From Halomonas halmophila (GTDB taxonomy: Bacteria; Pseudomonadota; Gammaproteobacteria; Pseudomonadales; Halomonadaceae), in contig NZ_BJOC01000004.1 in assembly GCF_006540005.1 (NCBI RefSeq), forward strand, positions 1-49,861: a stretch of DNA of 49,861 nucleotides, written 5' to 3'. The position numbers and the translations under genes are program-made. Positions 38,271-48,493 of the stretch are shown in pieces. The number at the start of each line of letters is the position of its first letter. Position 1 is the stretch's first letter. The notes under the pieces are model-generated. The model saw only the letters and a list, made by a program, of their open reading frames with translations. It was not told the origin of the DNA and did no database searches.

Positions 38271-38849
38271 ATGTTCAAGGTATTGCGTCGCGTCGTCGAT
38301 CGTCGTCGTCACGCCGATAGCCAGTACGGCTGGTTGTTCCAGCCTTACATGGGTGACGAGATGGTTGCCCTGGCGCTCGCTGACGGGGCGGCCCGGGATG
38401 GCCCCGGCGCTCTGGTCATGGTGGCGGTCTGTGTGCAGGGCGATCAGGTCCAGGCGCATGATGCCCTGGCCCTGAGTCTGCCCGCTGATAGGGCGGAGGG
38501 GCGCGAGGATCCATCGGGCGAGGCGCTGGAAGGCTTGTTGAACTTCGTCGGCAATCGTCCCCTGGTCATCTGGTCGCAACAGCCTGAGCTGAACCGGCTG
38601 AATCACTGGCTGCGACCGCGCTTCGGCTTCGACCTGCCCAATGCGACAGTGGATGTGGCCCATCTCTATCAGCGTCGTCAGCACTATTGGCATCCGCAGC
38701 TCGAACGTCGCCCGCGCTTGGCCGAGGCCGCTCAGCGCCTGGGAATTGCGCTGCCCGAATCACGCACGCTGCGCGACGAGGCGGTGGCCACGGCGCGCCT
38801 CTACCTCGACCTGGTGCATCGTGAAGTCCCGCGCTGGCGGGGCGGTTGA
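38271..38849 (+). CDS. Exonuclease-fold (DnaQ-like) protein with lost catalytic residues
   Basis: 192 residues from ATG 38271 (GGGGG upstream); ATG 38217 would give 210. In acetate islands this slot usually encodes a DnaQ-like 3'-5' exonuclease, and the frame of that family is visible: [39 protein letters not shown], and [14 protein letters not shown]. The metal-binding DEDD set is mostly absent. Exo I DxE is replaced by Ala35 and Ala37 (VALALADG), the Exo II Asp by Pro (SQQPEL), and the Exo III His by Ser/Arg. Only Asp169 remains. It is probably not a nuclease. It lies 85 bases after the DUF294 gene. Confidence 0.72.
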   Translation: MFKVLRRVVDRRRHADSQYGWLFQPYMGDEMVALALADGAARDGPGALVMVAVCVQGDQVQAHDALALSLPADRAEGREDPSGEALEGLLNFVGNRPLVIWSQQPELNRLNHWLRPRFGFDLPNATVDVAHLYQRRQHYWHPQLERRPRLAEAAQRLGIALPESRTLRDEAVATARLYLDLVHREVPRWRGG

Positions 38850-38879
38850 CGGGCGCATTTCGCCACTCCTGCCAGGCAG

Positions 38880-38888
38880 TGGTAGAAT
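38880..38888 (+). promoter_or_regulatory. Extended -10 promoter of ttcA
   Basis: TGGTAGAAT, an extended -10, about 44 bases before the ttcA ATG at 38932 and 31 bases past the previous stop. No good -35. Confidence 0.45.
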
Positions 38889-38931
38889 CCACGCCATCGA
38901 ATTCAGCAACCGTCCTGGCAGCGCCGAGATC

Positions 38932-39825
38932 ATGCAAGATGCCGTAATGACCGAGACCCCCGACCAGCCTGATGCCACTCACAATGGCGCAGGTGATGCC
39001 GCCCGCACCAGGCGTGAGTTCAACAAGCTTCAGAAGCGCCTGCGGCGACTGGTGGGCAACGCCATCATCGATTACGACATGATTCGCGAGGGCGACAAGG
39101 TGATGGTCTGCCTGTCCGGTGGCAAGGACAGCTACACCATGCTCGAGATCCTGCGCAATCTGCAGCGCAATGCGCCGGTCGACTTCTCCCTGGTGGCGGT
39201 CAATCTCGACCAGAAGCAACCCGGTTTCCCCGAGCATGTTCTGCCCGAGTATCTGGACGGTATCGGCGTGGATTATCACATCCTCGAGCGGGATACCTAC
39301 TCGGTGGTCAAGGAAAAGACACCGGAGGGCAAGTCCACCTGTGCGCTGTGTTCGCGGTTGCGGCGTGGCTCCCTGTATGGCTATGCCGAGGAGATCGGCG
39401 CCACCAAGATTGCCCTCGGTCATCATCGGGAGGACATACTCGAGACGCTGTTTCTCAACATGTTCTTCGGCGGCAGCCTCAAGTCCATGCCGCCCAAGCT
39501 GTTGTCCGACGATGGCAAGAACATGGTCATCCGGCCGCTGGCCTATTGTCGGGAAGCCGATATCGCCGAGTTCTCGCGGCGCATGGAGTTCCCAATCATC
39601 CCCTGCAACCTGTGCGGCTCCCAGCCCAACCTGCAACGCCAGGTGGTCAAGGAAATGCTGGCCGACTGGGAGGCCAGTCACCCCGGGCGCCTCGAGAGCA
39701 TGTTCAAGGCGGTGACCAATGTCGCGCCGTCGCAACTCGCCGACCGCGAGCTATTCGATTTTGCCGGACTCGAGGAAAAGCAGGCTCGGATGCAGGCGGC
39801 TAGAATCGACTTCACCGAGCTTTAA
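38932..39825 (+). CDS. ttcA: tRNA 2-thiocytidine(32) synthetase TtcA
   Basis: 297 residues from ATG 38932; ATG 38947 is an alternative. It thiolates C32 of certain tRNAs using ATP, an iron-sulfur cluster and IscS sulfur. PP-loop [11 protein letters not shown] with Lys65, cluster motifs CALC (Cys137, Cys140) and CNLC (Cys225, Cys228), and [14 protein letters not shown]. Open reading continues upstream, but the promoter at 38880 makes a longer start unlikely. It is followed 38 bases later by the alpha/beta hydrolase gene. Confidence 0.95.
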   Translation: MQDAVMTETPDQPDATHNGAGDAARTRREFNKLQKRLRRLVGNAIIDYDMIREGDKVMVCLSGGKDSYTMLEILRNLQRNAPVDFSLVAVNLDQKQPGFPEHVLPEYLDGIGVDYHILERDTYSVVKEKTPEGKSTCALCSRLRRGSLYGYAEEIGATKIALGHHREDILETLFLNMFFGGSLKSMPPKLLSDDGKNMVIRPLAYCREADIAEFSRRMEFPIIPCNLCGSQPNLQRQVVKEMLADWEASHPGRLESMFKAVTNVAPSQLADRELFDFAGLEEKQARMQAARIDFTEL

Positions 39826-39863
39826 GGCCGCGAGAGACGGTCACCATCGTACGGGAAGGCGCC

Positions 39864-40601
39864 ATGTCATCTGATGCTTCAGCGGAGTCTGCCGCCGGGT
39901 CCTTGCCCGTGCTCGATGCGGCCGCTCTGGCGCGCAGCATCGAGGCGGGCGAGCAGGGCCGCTGGTGGCTCGACGCCCTGGGGCCCCTGCAGGTGGAGGG
40001 CGAGTGCCGTCTGGGCAGGCTGCTGCTGACCCATGGTGCCGGGGCCGGTCAGGACTCGGCCTTTCTCGTCGCACTGCGTCAGGCCCTGGCGCAGGCGGGC
40101 ATCCAGACGCTGGCCATGGAATTCGCCTACCTGCGCCGCATGCGCCACGAGGGCCGTCGGCGGCCGCCGCCGCGCGTCGAGCGTCTGGTCGATGAGCTGG
40201 CCGGCTGGCGCGACACCCTGGCCGAGCATCTGGCAACTCCGCCGTGGCTGGGCGGCAAGTCGATGGGCGGACGTGTGGCCAGCATGCTGGCGGTGCGGGA
40301 TGGCGCCCCGGGCCTGGTGCTGTGTGGTTATCCCTTCCATCCCCCGCGTCGCCCGGCGACGCTGCGCCTGGATCACTGGCCGGCTCTGGCCTGTCCGACC
40401 CTGGTGGTGCAGGGCGAGCGTGACCCCTTCGGCACCCGGCAGGAAGTCGCCGACTACGATCTGCCGGCTGTGGCCGAGCTGCAGTGGCTGGCGGATGGTG
40501 AGCATGACTGGCGGCCGAGGCGTCGCTCGGGGCATGATCAGGCGTCACTGATTCGTCAGGCGGCCTGTGGCATTGCCGGTTTCATGCAGTGCCACGGCTG
40601 A
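39864..40601 (+). CDS. Alpha/beta-hydrolase, KANL3/Tex30-like
   Basis: 245 residues, no signal peptide. Nucleophile elbow GGKSMGGR with Ser133; acid residue likely Asp in VVQGERDPFG; catalytic His in LADGEHDW. An early LLTHGAGAGQDSAF segment supplies the oxyanion region. This is the small bacterial branch of the KANL3/Tex30 hydrolase family, whose substrates are unknown. Co-directional with ttcA and probably co-transcribed. Confidence 0.82.
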   Translation: MSSDASAESAAGSLPVLDAAALARSIEAGEQGRWWLDALGPLQVEGECRLGRLLLTHGAGAGQDSAFLVALRQALAQAGIQTLAMEFAYLRRMRHEGRRRPPPRVERLVDELAGWRDTLAEHLATPPWLGGKSMGGRVASMLAVRDGAPGLVLCGYPFHPPRRPATLRLDHWPALACPTLVVQGERDPFGTRQEVADYDLPAVAELQWLADGEHDWRPRRRSGHDQASLIRQAACGIAGFMQCHG

Positions 40602-40696
40602 GCCACAGAAGCGCACCATGCGTCGGGGCCTGCCTCAAGTGGATGATTGAGCGGCGGTTATGGCGACACGCCGGGAGAGGCAGGCAAAAAAACGCG

Positions 40697-40724
40697 TTGA
40701 CAAAAAACGCTTACCCTGTAGAAT
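40697..40724 (+). promoter_or_regulatory. Strong promoter of the tRNA-Val/tRNA-Asp unit
   Basis: Consensus TTGACA (40697-40702), 16 bases, TAGAAT (40719-40724), with an A-rich stretch just upstream and a GCGCC discriminator region after it, as is usual for stringently controlled stable-RNA promoters. Confidence 0.85.
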
Positions 40725-40742
40725 GCAGCGCCACGTGACCAG

Positions 40743-40818
40743 GGGTGGTTAGCTCAGCCGGGAGAGCACCAGCCTTACAAGCTGGGGGTCACAGGTTCGA
40801 TCCCTGTACCACCCACCA
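40743..40818 (+). tRNA. tRNA-Val (anticodon UAC)
   Basis: 76 bases with encoded CCA. Acceptor GGGTGGT/ACCACCC, D arm GCTC/GAGC, anticodon stem CCAGC/GCTGG with TAC at 40776-40778, T arm with TTCGATC. Reads GUA and related Val codons. Confidence 0.97.
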
Positions 40819-40859
40819 TGACGTCTGTCATGCCTGATCATGTAGCAGGAAGTGCAAGC

Positions 40860-40936
40860 GGACCGGTAGTTCAGTTGGTTAGAATGCCGGCCTGTCACGC
40901 CGGAGGTCGCGGGTTCGAGTCCCGTCCGGTCCGCCA
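40860..40936 (+). tRNA. tRNA-Asp (anticodon GUC)
   Basis: 77 bases with encoded CCA, acceptor GGACCGG/CCGGTCC, anticodon loop CTGTCAC, very close to E. coli tRNA-Asp. It shares the transcript with tRNA-Val, 41 bases apart. Confidence 0.97.
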
Positions 40937-40952
40937 TCTGCCCCGAATTCCG

Positions 40953-40983
40953 GACCCCGAGTCGCATGACTCGGGGTCTTTCG
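40953..40983 (+). terminator. Intrinsic terminator of the tRNA unit
   Basis: Perfect 11-bp stem GACCCCGAGTC/GACTCGGGGTC (40953-40963, 40968-40978), GCAT loop, then TTTCG. Confidence 0.85.
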
Positions 40984-41181
40984 TATGTGCCCTCGTATTT
41001 TCTCCTGCGGCGGGATCGCCTCCAGGCCAGTACCCGCTACGCTTTGACCAGGCGCCGACGTTTCCGAAACGGCTCATGTTTCGCGACGCAGCCGGCGCTT
41101 CGCGTCGGTAGACTTTGCGCAACACCTGTGACTGTCATACAGTTGTTTGAATTCATGCCGTGCGAACGCGAGGAGCTGGCC

Positions 41182-43194
41182 GTGACCGACTATCCCAACC
41201 TGCTGCGTCCCATCACCCTGGGGCACCTTGCGCTGCCCAATCGCGTGCTGATGGGGTCCATGCATACCAATCTGGAAGAGGCTCCCCAGGGTTTCGAGCG
41301 GCTGGCGGCGTTCTATGCCGAGCGCGCCCGTGAAGGCGTGGGACTGATCGTGACCGGAGGGATTGCGCCCAATGCCGAAGGAGCGGTCTTCCAGGGCGCG
41401 GCGACACTCGAGTGTCCCGAGCAGGTGGCGGAGCATCGTCGCGTGACGCATGCCGTGCATGCCGAGCAGGGGCATATCTGCCTGCAGATTCTGCATGCCG
41501 GGCGCTATGCCTATTCGCCGGAGCTGGTGGCACCATCGCCAATAGCGGCGCCGATCAACCGCTTCACGCCGCACGAAATGACGCATGACGAGGTGGAAGC
41601 GACCGTCGAGGACTATGTCCGCTGCGCCACCCTGGCCCGCGAGGCGGGTTACGATGGGGTCGAGATCATGGGCTCCGAGGGCTACCTGATCAATCAGTTC
41701 CTGTGTCGCCGCACCAACCATCGCCAGGACCAGTGGGGCGGGTCGCTGGACAACCGCATGCGTTTTCCGCTGGCCATCGTCGGGCGTATACGCGCCGAGC
41801 TGGGTGATGACTTCCTGGTCATCTTCCGCCTGTCGATGATCGACCTGGTCGAGGAGGGCAGTACCTTCGAGGAGGTGGTGACCCTGGGGCGCGCGGTGGA
41901 GCAGGCAGGCGCGGATGTGATCAATACCGGGATCGGCTGGCATGAGGCCAGGGTGCCGACCATCGTCACCAGCGTACCGCGCGCCGCCTTCAGCCAGGTG
42001 ACGCGGCGCATGCGCGAGGCCCTGGCGATCCCGCTGATCACCACCAACCGCATCAACATGCCCGAGGTCGCCGAACGGGTGCTGGCCGCGGGGCAGGCCG
42101 ATATGGTCTCCATGGCCAGGCCCTTTCTGGCCGATCCGGCCTGGGTCGCCAAGGCCCGCGATGGTCGCCGCGACGAGATCAATACCTGCATCGCCTGCAA
42201 CCAGGCCTGCCTGGACCACACCTTCCAGGGCAAGCTGACCTCCTGTCTGGTCAATCCGCGCGCCTGTCACGAAACCGAGCTGCTGATCACGCCGGCCGCC
42301 CAGAGCCGGCAGATCGCGGTGGTCGGCGGTGGCCCGGCCGGCCTGGCAGCGGCCGTGACGGCGGCACAGTGCGGGCATGCAGTCACGCTTTATGAGCGTC
42401 AGTCCGAACTCGGCGGCCAGTTCAACTATGCGCGGCGCATCCCCGGCAAGGAAGAGTTCGATGAGACCCTGCGTTATTTCCGGGTCATGCTCGATCGGCA
42501 TCGGGTCCAGGTTCGGCTGGGCGTGGCGCCGGACGTGCATGAATTGCGTGCCTTCGACGAGGTGGTGCTGGCCACCGGTGTCAGGCCCCGAACGCTGGAT
42601 CTGCCGGGCAGCGAGCACCCCAGGGTGATGTCCTATCCGATGGCCATCATGCATGCCGAGCGTGTCGGCCCTCGGGTGGCGATCATCGGAGCCGGCGGTA
42701 TCGGCTTCGACGTCGCCGAACTGCTGACCCATGCCGGGCATCCGGCCCTGGATGCCGAGGCCTGGTGTGATGAATGGGGCGTTGATCTGAGCGTCTCGTC
42801 GGCGGGTGGCTTGAAGACCCCGCAGCGCCCCGCGGTGCCTCGCCGGGTCACGCTGTTGCAGCGCAAGACCTCGAAGCCCGGCAAGGGGCTGGGCACCACC
42901 ACGGGCTGGGTGCATCGCGCCTCGCTGCGCCATCGAGGCGTCGAGATGCTGGCCGGCTGCGACTATCTGGGCGTCGATGATCAAGGGCTGCACATCCGCC
43001 AGGATGGCGAGCCGCGCCTGCTCGAGGTGGACACGGTGGTGGTCTGCGCCGGCCAGGAGTCGGTCCGCGATGATCTCGAGGCCCTGGTGGATGCGGGGGT
43101 CTCGGTGCACGTCATCGGGGGCGCCGATCAGGCCGCCGAGCTCGACGCCAAGCGCGCCATCGAGCAGGGGACCCGGCTGGCCACCACCTTCTGA
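41182..43194 (+). CDS. fadH: NADPH-dependent 2,4-dienoyl-CoA reductase
   Basis: 670 residues from GTG 41182, chosen for GAGGAG 6 bases upstream and the match to the 672 residues of E. coli FadH. An ATG at 41155 would add nine. It reduces 2,4-dienoyl-CoA during breakdown of unsaturated fatty acids. N-terminal OYE-type FMN barrel (ILHAGRYAYSP; NTGIGWHEARVPTI), a 4Fe-4S motif (CIACNQACLDH with a later Cys in SCLVNPRACHE), then FAD/NADPH domains (VVGGGPAGLAAA; IIGAGGIGFDVAELL). It is monocistronic between the tRNA terminator and prkA. Confidence 0.96.
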   Translation: MTDYPNLLRPITLGHLALPNRVLMGSMHTNLEEAPQGFERLAAFYAERAREGVGLIVTGGIAPNAEGAVFQGAATLECPEQVAEHRRVTHAVHAEQGHICLQILHAGRYAYSPELVAPSPIAAPINRFTPHEMTHDEVEATVEDYVRCATLAREAGYDGVEIMGSEGYLINQFLCRRTNHRQDQWGGSLDNRMRFPLAIVGRIRAELGDDFLVIFRLSMIDLVEEGSTFEEVVTLGRAVEQAGADVINTGIGWHEARVPTIVTSVPRAAFSQVTRRMREALAIPLITTNRINMPEVAERVLAAGQADMVSMARPFLADPAWVAKARDGRRDEINTCIACNQACLDHTFQGKLTSCLVNPRACHETELLITPAAQSRQIAVVGGGPAGLAAAVTAAQCGHAVTLYERQSELGGQFNYARRIPGKEEFDETLRYFRVMLDRHRVQVRLGVAPDVHELRAFDEVVLATGVRPRTLDLPGSEHPRVMSYPMAIMHAERVGPRVAIIGAGGIGFDVAELLTHAGHPALDAEAWCDEWGVDLSVSSAGGLKTPQRPAVPRRVTLLQRKTSKPGKGLGTTTGWVHRASLRHRGVEMLAGCDYLGVDDQGLHIRQDGEPRLLEVDTVVVCAGQESVRDDLEALVDAGVSVHVIGGADQAAELDAKRAIEQGTRLATTF

Positions 43195-43482
43195 GGGCTT
43201 GTCGGAGTGGTCGATTCGATGAGATGGCGAACCAAATGGCCGGTCAGCGCATCAAACATACTGAGACCTTCAGTGCTGGTCGGCGTCGGTATCCCGCGGT
43301 TGCGTTGAAGGTCACGCCAGAGGGATGCGTGAATGCTGTCTACGCTGAAGGTGTAGCGATCCCCGGTTGGCATGCGGATGGATGACGCCTTGACGGGGAG
43401 TCGGGTCCAAGGAGGTCCAGTCGCAGCATCGCCGGGCACTGGTCGCCGGCGTTCGGACAGGGCCTCCCTACAGGAGGCTTCG

Positions 43483-45405
43483 ATGAGCATCTTCGATCAT
43501 GTGCAGAACCGTTATGCCCGTACTCGGCAGGAAGAAATGAGCCTGCAGGAGTATCTGGAACTTTGCCACGAGCAGCCCTCGGTCTATGCCAACGCCGCTG
43601 AACGCCTGCTGGAGGCGATCGGCGAGCCCGAAGTGATCGATACCGCCAAGGACCCCAGGTTGGCGCGTATCTTCTCCAACAAGGTGATCCGCCGTTATCC
43701 GGCCTTTGCCGAGTTCTATGGCATGGAAGACGCCATCGAACAGATCGTGGCGTATTTCCGCCATGCCGCCCAGGGCCTGGAAGAACGGAAGCAGATTCTC
43801 TATCTGCTGGGCCCGGTGGGTGGTGGCAAGTCATCCCTGGCCGAACGCCTCAAGTTGTTGATGGAGCACGTGCCTTTCTATGCCATCAAGGGCTCTCCGG
43901 TTCAGGAGTCGCCGCTCGGGCTGTTCTCGCCGGAGGAAGATGGCGAGCTGCTCGAACAGGAATACGGCATTCCGCCGCGCTGCCTGAAGAGTGTCATGTC
44001 GCCCTGGGCGGCCAAGCGGTTGCAGGAATACGGTGGTGATATCTCGCAGTTCCGGGTCGTGCGGCTGTATCCGTCGCGCCTCAATCAGGTGGCCATCTCC
44101 AAGACCGAACCCGGCGACGAGAACAACCAGGACATCTCGTCACTGGTCGGCAAGGTCGATATCCGCCAGCTCGAGCTCTACTCGCAGGACGACCCCGATG
44201 CCTACAGCTTTTCCGGCGGGCTGTGTCGCGCCAACCAGGGGCTGATGGAATTCGTCGAGATGTTCAAGGCCCCGATCAAGGTACTGCATCCGCTGCTGAC
44301 GGCGACCCAGGAGGCCAACTACAACCCCACCGAGGGCATGGGGGCGATTCCCTTTGACGGCATCGTGCTGGCGCATTCCAACGAGAGCGAGTGGCAGACC
44401 TTCCGCAACAATCGCAATAACGAGGCCTTTCTCGATCGTGTCTATATCGTCAAGGTGCCTTATTGCCTGCGGGTCAGCGAAGAAATCAACATCTATAAGA
44501 AGCTGCTCGAACACTCCTCGCTCAACGAGGCGCCCTGCGCACCGGATACGCTGCGCATGCTGGCGCAGTTCTCGGTGCTCTCGCGCCTCAAGGAGCCGGA
44601 AAATTCCAGCGTCTACTCCAAGATGCGGGTCTATGACGGCGAAAACCTCAAGGACACTGATCCCAAGGCCAAGTCGATCCAGGAGTACCGCGACAATGCC
44701 GGGGTGGACGAGGGCATGGATGGGCTCTCGACCCGTTTTGCCTTCAAGATTCTGTCCAAGGTGTTCAACTTCGATAACCATGAAGTGGCCGCCAACCCCG
44801 TGCACCTGCTCTATGTGCTTGAGCAGCGCCTCGAGCAGGAGCAGCTGCCACGCGAGACCTTCGAGCGCTACCTGCGCTACATCAAGGAGTTCCTGGCGCC
44901 ACGCTACGTCGACTTCATCGGCAAGGAGATCCAGACCGCCTATCTGGAGTCCTACTCCGAATACGGTCAGAACATCTTCGATCGATATGTCACCTATGCC
45001 GACTTCTGGATTCAGGACCAGGAGTATCGAGACCCCGAGACCGGTGAGCTCTTCGATCGTCAGTCCCTCAACGAGGAGCTGGAAAAGATCGAAAAGCCGG
45101 CAGGCATCTCCAATCCCAAGGATTTCCGCCACGAGGTGGTGAACTTCGTGCTCCGGGCCCGGGCCCAGAACAACGGCATGAACCCGAGCTGGCAGTCCTA
45201 CGAGAAGCTGCGCGGGGTCATCGAGCACAAGATGTTCGCCAACACCGAGGAGCTGTTGCCGGTGATCTCCTTCAACGCCAAGGCGTCCACGGCGGACCAG
45301 AAGAAGCACGAGGACTTCGTGGCGCGCATGGTCGACCGCGGCTATACCGAGAAGCAGGTGAGGCTGCTGGCCGAGTGGTACCTGAGGGTGCGCAAGTCGC
45401 AGTAG
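43483..45405 (+). CDS. prkA: PrkA-family serine protein kinase (YeaG)
   Basis: 640 residues from ATG 43483 with a perfect AGGAGG; E. coli YeaG has 644. N-terminal AAA+-like region with P-loop GPVGGGKSS (Lys116), followed by the PrkA C-terminal domain (about 400-640). PrkA proteins have been reported as Ser/Thr kinases, with recent work suggesting AAA+ ATPase/protease activity; they act in stationary phase and nitrogen stress. The 288 bases upstream contain no gene, and I found no sigma-54 -24/-12 pair there. First gene of prkA-yeaH-spoVR. Confidence 0.95.
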   Translation: MSIFDHVQNRYARTRQEEMSLQEYLELCHEQPSVYANAAERLLEAIGEPEVIDTAKDPRLARIFSNKVIRRYPAFAEFYGMEDAIEQIVAYFRHAAQGLEERKQILYLLGPVGGGKSSLAERLKLLMEHVPFYAIKGSPVQESPLGLFSPEEDGELLEQEYGIPPRCLKSVMSPWAAKRLQEYGGDISQFRVVRLYPSRLNQVAISKTEPGDENNQDISSLVGKVDIRQLELYSQDDPDAYSFSGGLCRANQGLMEFVEMFKAPIKVLHPLLTATQEANYNPTEGMGAIPFDGIVLAHSNESEWQTFRNNRNNEAFLDRVYIVKVPYCLRVSEEINIYKKLLEHSSLNEAPCAPDTLRMLAQFSVLSRLKEPENSSVYSKMRVYDGENLKDTDPKAKSIQEYRDNAGVDEGMDGLSTRFAFKILSKVFNFDNHEVAANPVHLLYVLEQRLEQEQLPRETFERYLRYIKEFLAPRYVDFIGKEIQTAYLESYSEYGQNIFDRYVTYADFWIQDQEYRDPETGELFDRQSLNEELEKIEKPAGISNPKDFRHEVVNFVLRARAQNNGMNPSWQSYEKLRGVIEHKMFANTEELLPVISFNAKASTADQKKHEDFVARMVDRGYTEKQVRLLAEWYLRVRKSQ

Positions 45406-45415
45406 GCTGTGTGAC

Positions 45416-45485
45416 GAGCTACGAGCTACGAGCTACGAGCTACGAGCTACGAGCTACGAGCTACGAGCTACGAGCTACGAGAGGC
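45416..45485 (+). repeat. Nine-copy GAGCTAC heptamer array inside the prkA-yeaH operon
   Basis: Nine perfect GAGCTAC units (45416-45478), followed in phase by GAGAGGC and preceded by the related GTGTGAC (45409-45415). It occupies most of the 119-base gap between prkA and yeaH. It has no partner array. Read as protein in any forward frame it gives a seven-residue repeat (SYELRAT), which is an artefact of the 7-bp period. Confidence 0.95.
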
Positions 45486-45524
45486 GAACTTCGACGTTCG
45501 CCGCGCCGCCCAGAGGAGGTCAGC

Positions 45525-46811
45525 ATGAGCTATTTCATCGACCGTCGGGCCAATGCCAAGCACAAGAGTGCGGTCAATCGGCAGCGCTTTCTGGATCGCT
45601 ATCGCGGGCACATCAAACGCTCCGTGGAAGAAGCGGTCAATCGCCGCTCCATCACCGACATGGAGCGCGGCGAGAAGGTCTCGATTCCGTCCCGGGATAT
45701 CTCCGAGCCGGTCTTCCAGCACGGCCCGGGCGGCCGGCGCTCGATCATTGCACCGGGCAACCGGGAATTCGTCGAGGGAGATCGCTTCAAGCGGCCGGGT
45801 GGCAGTGGCGGCGGTGACGGCAGCGGCGAGGGTGGTGCCTCCAATCAGGGCGAGGGCATGGATGAATTCGCCTTCAGCCTGACCCGCGAGGAGTTCCTGG
45901 ACTTCGTCTTCGAGGGGCTCGAGCTGCCGCATCTGGAGCGCAAGCCGCTGGTCGACCTGGAGGAAACCCGGCCGGTGCGCGCCGGCCTGACCCGCGACGG
46001 CGTGCCGGCGCGGATCAATATCGTGCGCTCCATGCGTGAGGCGCATGCCCGGCGTATCGCCATGCGCGGGCCGATCCGCCGGGCACTGCGCGAGGCCCAG
46101 CAGGCGCTGGAGGCCGAGGAACACAAGGACCCGGCCCTGCGCAATCCGGTGCGCATCCAGGAGTTGAAGGACGAGATCGCGCGTCTGGAAAAACGCCTGG
46201 AGGCGGTGCCTTTCATCGATACCAATGACCTGCGCTACAACAACGTGATCCAGCAGCCCCAGCCGTCGAGCAAGGCGGTGATGTTCTGCGTGATGGATGT
46301 TTCCGGCTCGATGACGCAGGCTCACAAGGACATCGCCAAGCGCTTCTTCCTGTTGTTGTATCTCTTTCTGGAGCGCAACTACGAGCGGGTCGAGCTGGTC
46401 TTCGTGCGCCACCACACCGCCGCCCGCGAAGTCGACGAGGAAGAGTTCTTCTACTCCCGGGAAACCGGCGGCACCATCGTCTCGAGCGCCCTGACCCTGG
46501 TCGACGAAATCATCGAGGCCCGCTACCCGCCGAGCCAGTGGAATCTCTATGTGGCCCAGGCATCGGATGGCGACAACTGGGATGACGACTCGCTGACCTG
46601 TCGTGATCTGCTGACCCGCTCGCTGATGCCGAGGCTGCAGTATTTCGCCTATGTCGAGATCACGCCCCATGCGCACCAGGCGCTGTGGGAAGAGTACGAG
46701 CGAGTGGAAGCAGAGTATGCCGACCGCTTCGCTATGCGTCAGATCATCGAGGCCGGTGATATCTACCCGGTATTCCGCGAGTTGTTCCAGCGGCGAGCCG
46801 CGTCGTCGTGA
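45525..46811 (+). CDS. yeaH: YeaH/YhbH family protein (DUF444, von Willebrand A-like)
   Basis: 428 residues from ATG 45525 with AGAGGAGG upstream; an open frame continues back through the heptamer array but is not real coding. N-terminal basic region, a Gly/Ser-rich linker ([13 protein letters not shown]), a coiled segment ([15 protein letters not shown]), then a VWA-like domain from about 250 with MIDAS-type DVSGS (Asp258). It works with PrkA in stress response; molecular role unclear. Its stop lies 20 bases before spoVR. Confidence 0.94.
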   Translation: MSYFIDRRANAKHKSAVNRQRFLDRYRGHIKRSVEEAVNRRSITDMERGEKVSIPSRDISEPVFQHGPGGRRSIIAPGNREFVEGDRFKRPGGSGGGDGSGEGGASNQGEGMDEFAFSLTREEFLDFVFEGLELPHLERKPLVDLEETRPVRAGLTRDGVPARINIVRSMREAHARRIAMRGPIRRALREAQQALEAEEHKDPALRNPVRIQELKDEIARLEKRLEAVPFIDTNDLRYNNVIQQPQPSSKAVMFCVMDVSGSMTQAHKDIAKRFFLLLYLFLERNYERVELVFVRHHTAAREVDEEEFFYSRETGGTIVSSALTLVDEIIEARYPPSQWNLYVAQASDGDNWDDDSLTCRDLLTRSLMPRLQYFAYVEITPHAHQALWEEYERVEAEYADRFAMRQIIEAGDIYPVFRELFQRRAASS

Positions 46812-46831
46812 GGCGCGGCCCAGGAGGCAGC

Positions 46832-48385
46832 ATGTTGGATCGCAAGCCCATCGCCACCGGCTCCGACTGGAGCTTCGAGGTGCTCGCCGAGTTCGAGGCG
46901 GAAATCGCCCGCCTGGCCGATGAATACCGGCTGGACACCTATCCGAATCAGATCGAGATCATCACCACCGAGCAGATGATGGACGCTTATGCCAGCGTCG
47001 GCATGCCGGTGGGTTACCACCACTGGTCCTTCGGCAAGCAGTTCCTGGCCGTGGAGCAGGCCTATCGGCGTGGTCAGATGGGCCTGGCCTACGAGCTGGT
47101 GATCAACTCCAACCCGTGCATCGCCTACCTGATGGAGGAAAACACCCTGATGATGCAGGTGCTGGTCATGGCCCACGCCTGCTATGGACACAATTCCTTC
47201 TTCAAGGGCAACTATCTCTTCCAGACCTGGACCGATGCCGGCTCCATCGTCGATTATCTACTGTTTGCCCGCCGCTACATCGCCGAGTGCGAAGAGCGTC
47301 ATGGTGTGACGGCCGTGGAGCAGCTGCTGGACGCCTGTCATGCCCTGCAGAACCACGGAGTCGATCGCTACAAGCGGCCCTCGCCGATCTCGGCGGAAGA
47401 GGAAATCCGGCGCCAGAAGGAACGCGAGAGCCACCTCCAGGCTCAGGTGAACACCCTGTGGCGCACCATTCCCGGGCGCTCGCCGGCCGAGACCGACAGC
47501 CCGGACATGGACGAGGAGGACCCGCTGGGCCTGCATGCCGGTGCCCGGTATCCCCCGGAACCCCAGGAGAACCTGCTTTACTTCATCGAAAAGAATGCCC
47601 CCTTGCTGGCGCCCTGGCAGCGGGAAGTGGTGCGCATCGTGCGCAAGCTGGCGCAGTATTTCTATCCCCAGCGTCAGACCCAGGTGATGAACGAGGGCTG
47701 GGCCACCTTCTGGCACTATACCCTGATGAACCGCCTCTACGATGACGGCCTCGTGGACGAGGGGCTGATACTGGAGTTCCTGCAGTCGCACACCTCGGTG
47801 GTCCAGCAGCCCGCCTTCGATAGCCCCGCCTACAACGGCATCAACCCCTATGCGCTGGGGTTCGCGATCTTCTCGGACCTGCGCCGCATCTGCGAATCTC
47901 CCACCGACGAGGACCGCCTGTGGTTCCCCGATCTCGCCGACAGCGACTGGCGGGAGACCCTGCAGTTCGCCATGCACAACTTCAAGGACGAGTCCTTCAT
48001 TCAGCAGTTCCTGTCGCCCCGCGTGATTCGCGAGCTCAAGCTGTTCAAGGTGGTGGACGATGATCAGGACGAGATGCTCGAGGTGACCGCCATTCATGAT
48101 GAGCGGGGGTATCAGCGCATCCGCGAGGCGCTTGCCAGCCAGTATGCCCTCGCGGTGCGCGAGCCCAACATCCAGGTGCAGGCCGCGGATATTCGTGGCG
48201 ACCGCTCACTGACGCTGCGCCATATCCAGGATAACCGTCGGCCGCTGGCGCGCAGTGTCTATCCGGTCATGCGCCACCTGCATCAGCTCTGGGGCTTTCC
48301 GGTCAAGCTGGAGTCGGTGCAGGACAACGAAATCGTCGGCCGCTATCAATGGCCACTGCCCGAGGATGACGACGCGGCGCAGTAG
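46832..48385 (+). CDS. SpoVR family protein (YcgB)
   Basis: 517 residues from ATG 46832 with AGGAGG; a GTG at 46808 that overlaps the yeaH stop is less likely. Family segments: YHHWSFGKQF, NPCIAYLMEEN, HACYGHNSFFKGN, VMNEGWATFWHY and NGINPYALGF. His- and Glu-rich, so metal binding is plausible. Named from the Bacillus spore cortex protein but widespread in non-sporulators, where it always accompanies prkA and yeaH. Function unknown. Confidence 0.95.
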   Translation: MLDRKPIATGSDWSFEVLAEFEAEIARLADEYRLDTYPNQIEIITTEQMMDAYASVGMPVGYHHWSFGKQFLAVEQAYRRGQMGLAYELVINSNPCIAYLMEENTLMMQVLVMAHACYGHNSFFKGNYLFQTWTDAGSIVDYLLFARRYIAECEERHGVTAVEQLLDACHALQNHGVDRYKRPSPISAEEEIRRQKERESHLQAQVNTLWRTIPGRSPAETDSPDMDEEDPLGLHAGARYPPEPQENLLYFIEKNAPLLAPWQREVVRIVRKLAQYFYPQRQTQVMNEGWATFWHYTLMNRLYDDGLVDEGLILEFLQSHTSVVQQPAFDSPAYNGINPYALGFAIFSDLRRICESPTDEDRLWFPDLADSDWRETLQFAMHNFKDESFIQQFLSPRVIRELKLFKVVDDDQDEMLEVTAIHDERGYQRIREALASQYALAVREPNIQVQAADIRGDRSLTLRHIQDNRRPLARSVYPVMRHLHQLWGFPVKLESVQDNEIVGRYQWPLPEDDDAAQ

Positions 48386-48493
48386 GCGCGTGGGCATGGT
48401 GCTGAGCATCGCTTGACGCTGCTATACTCGCCGCAGCCGCGATGGCCGCTGTCATCGCCTATCGTTCAGCCGAGTACCGTCGAGGAGCGCCTG

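Noticed and set aside
43195..43482. Sigma-54 promoter before prkA
   Set aside because: prkA operons are sometimes nitrogen-controlled, but no GG-N10-GC pair with a reasonable consensus was found in this gap.
45375..45524. N-terminal extension of YeaH with repeated SYELRAT peptide
   Set aside because: The heptad peptide is forced by the 7-bp DNA repeat read in three frames; the real start at 45525 has AGAGGAGG and matches the family N-terminus.
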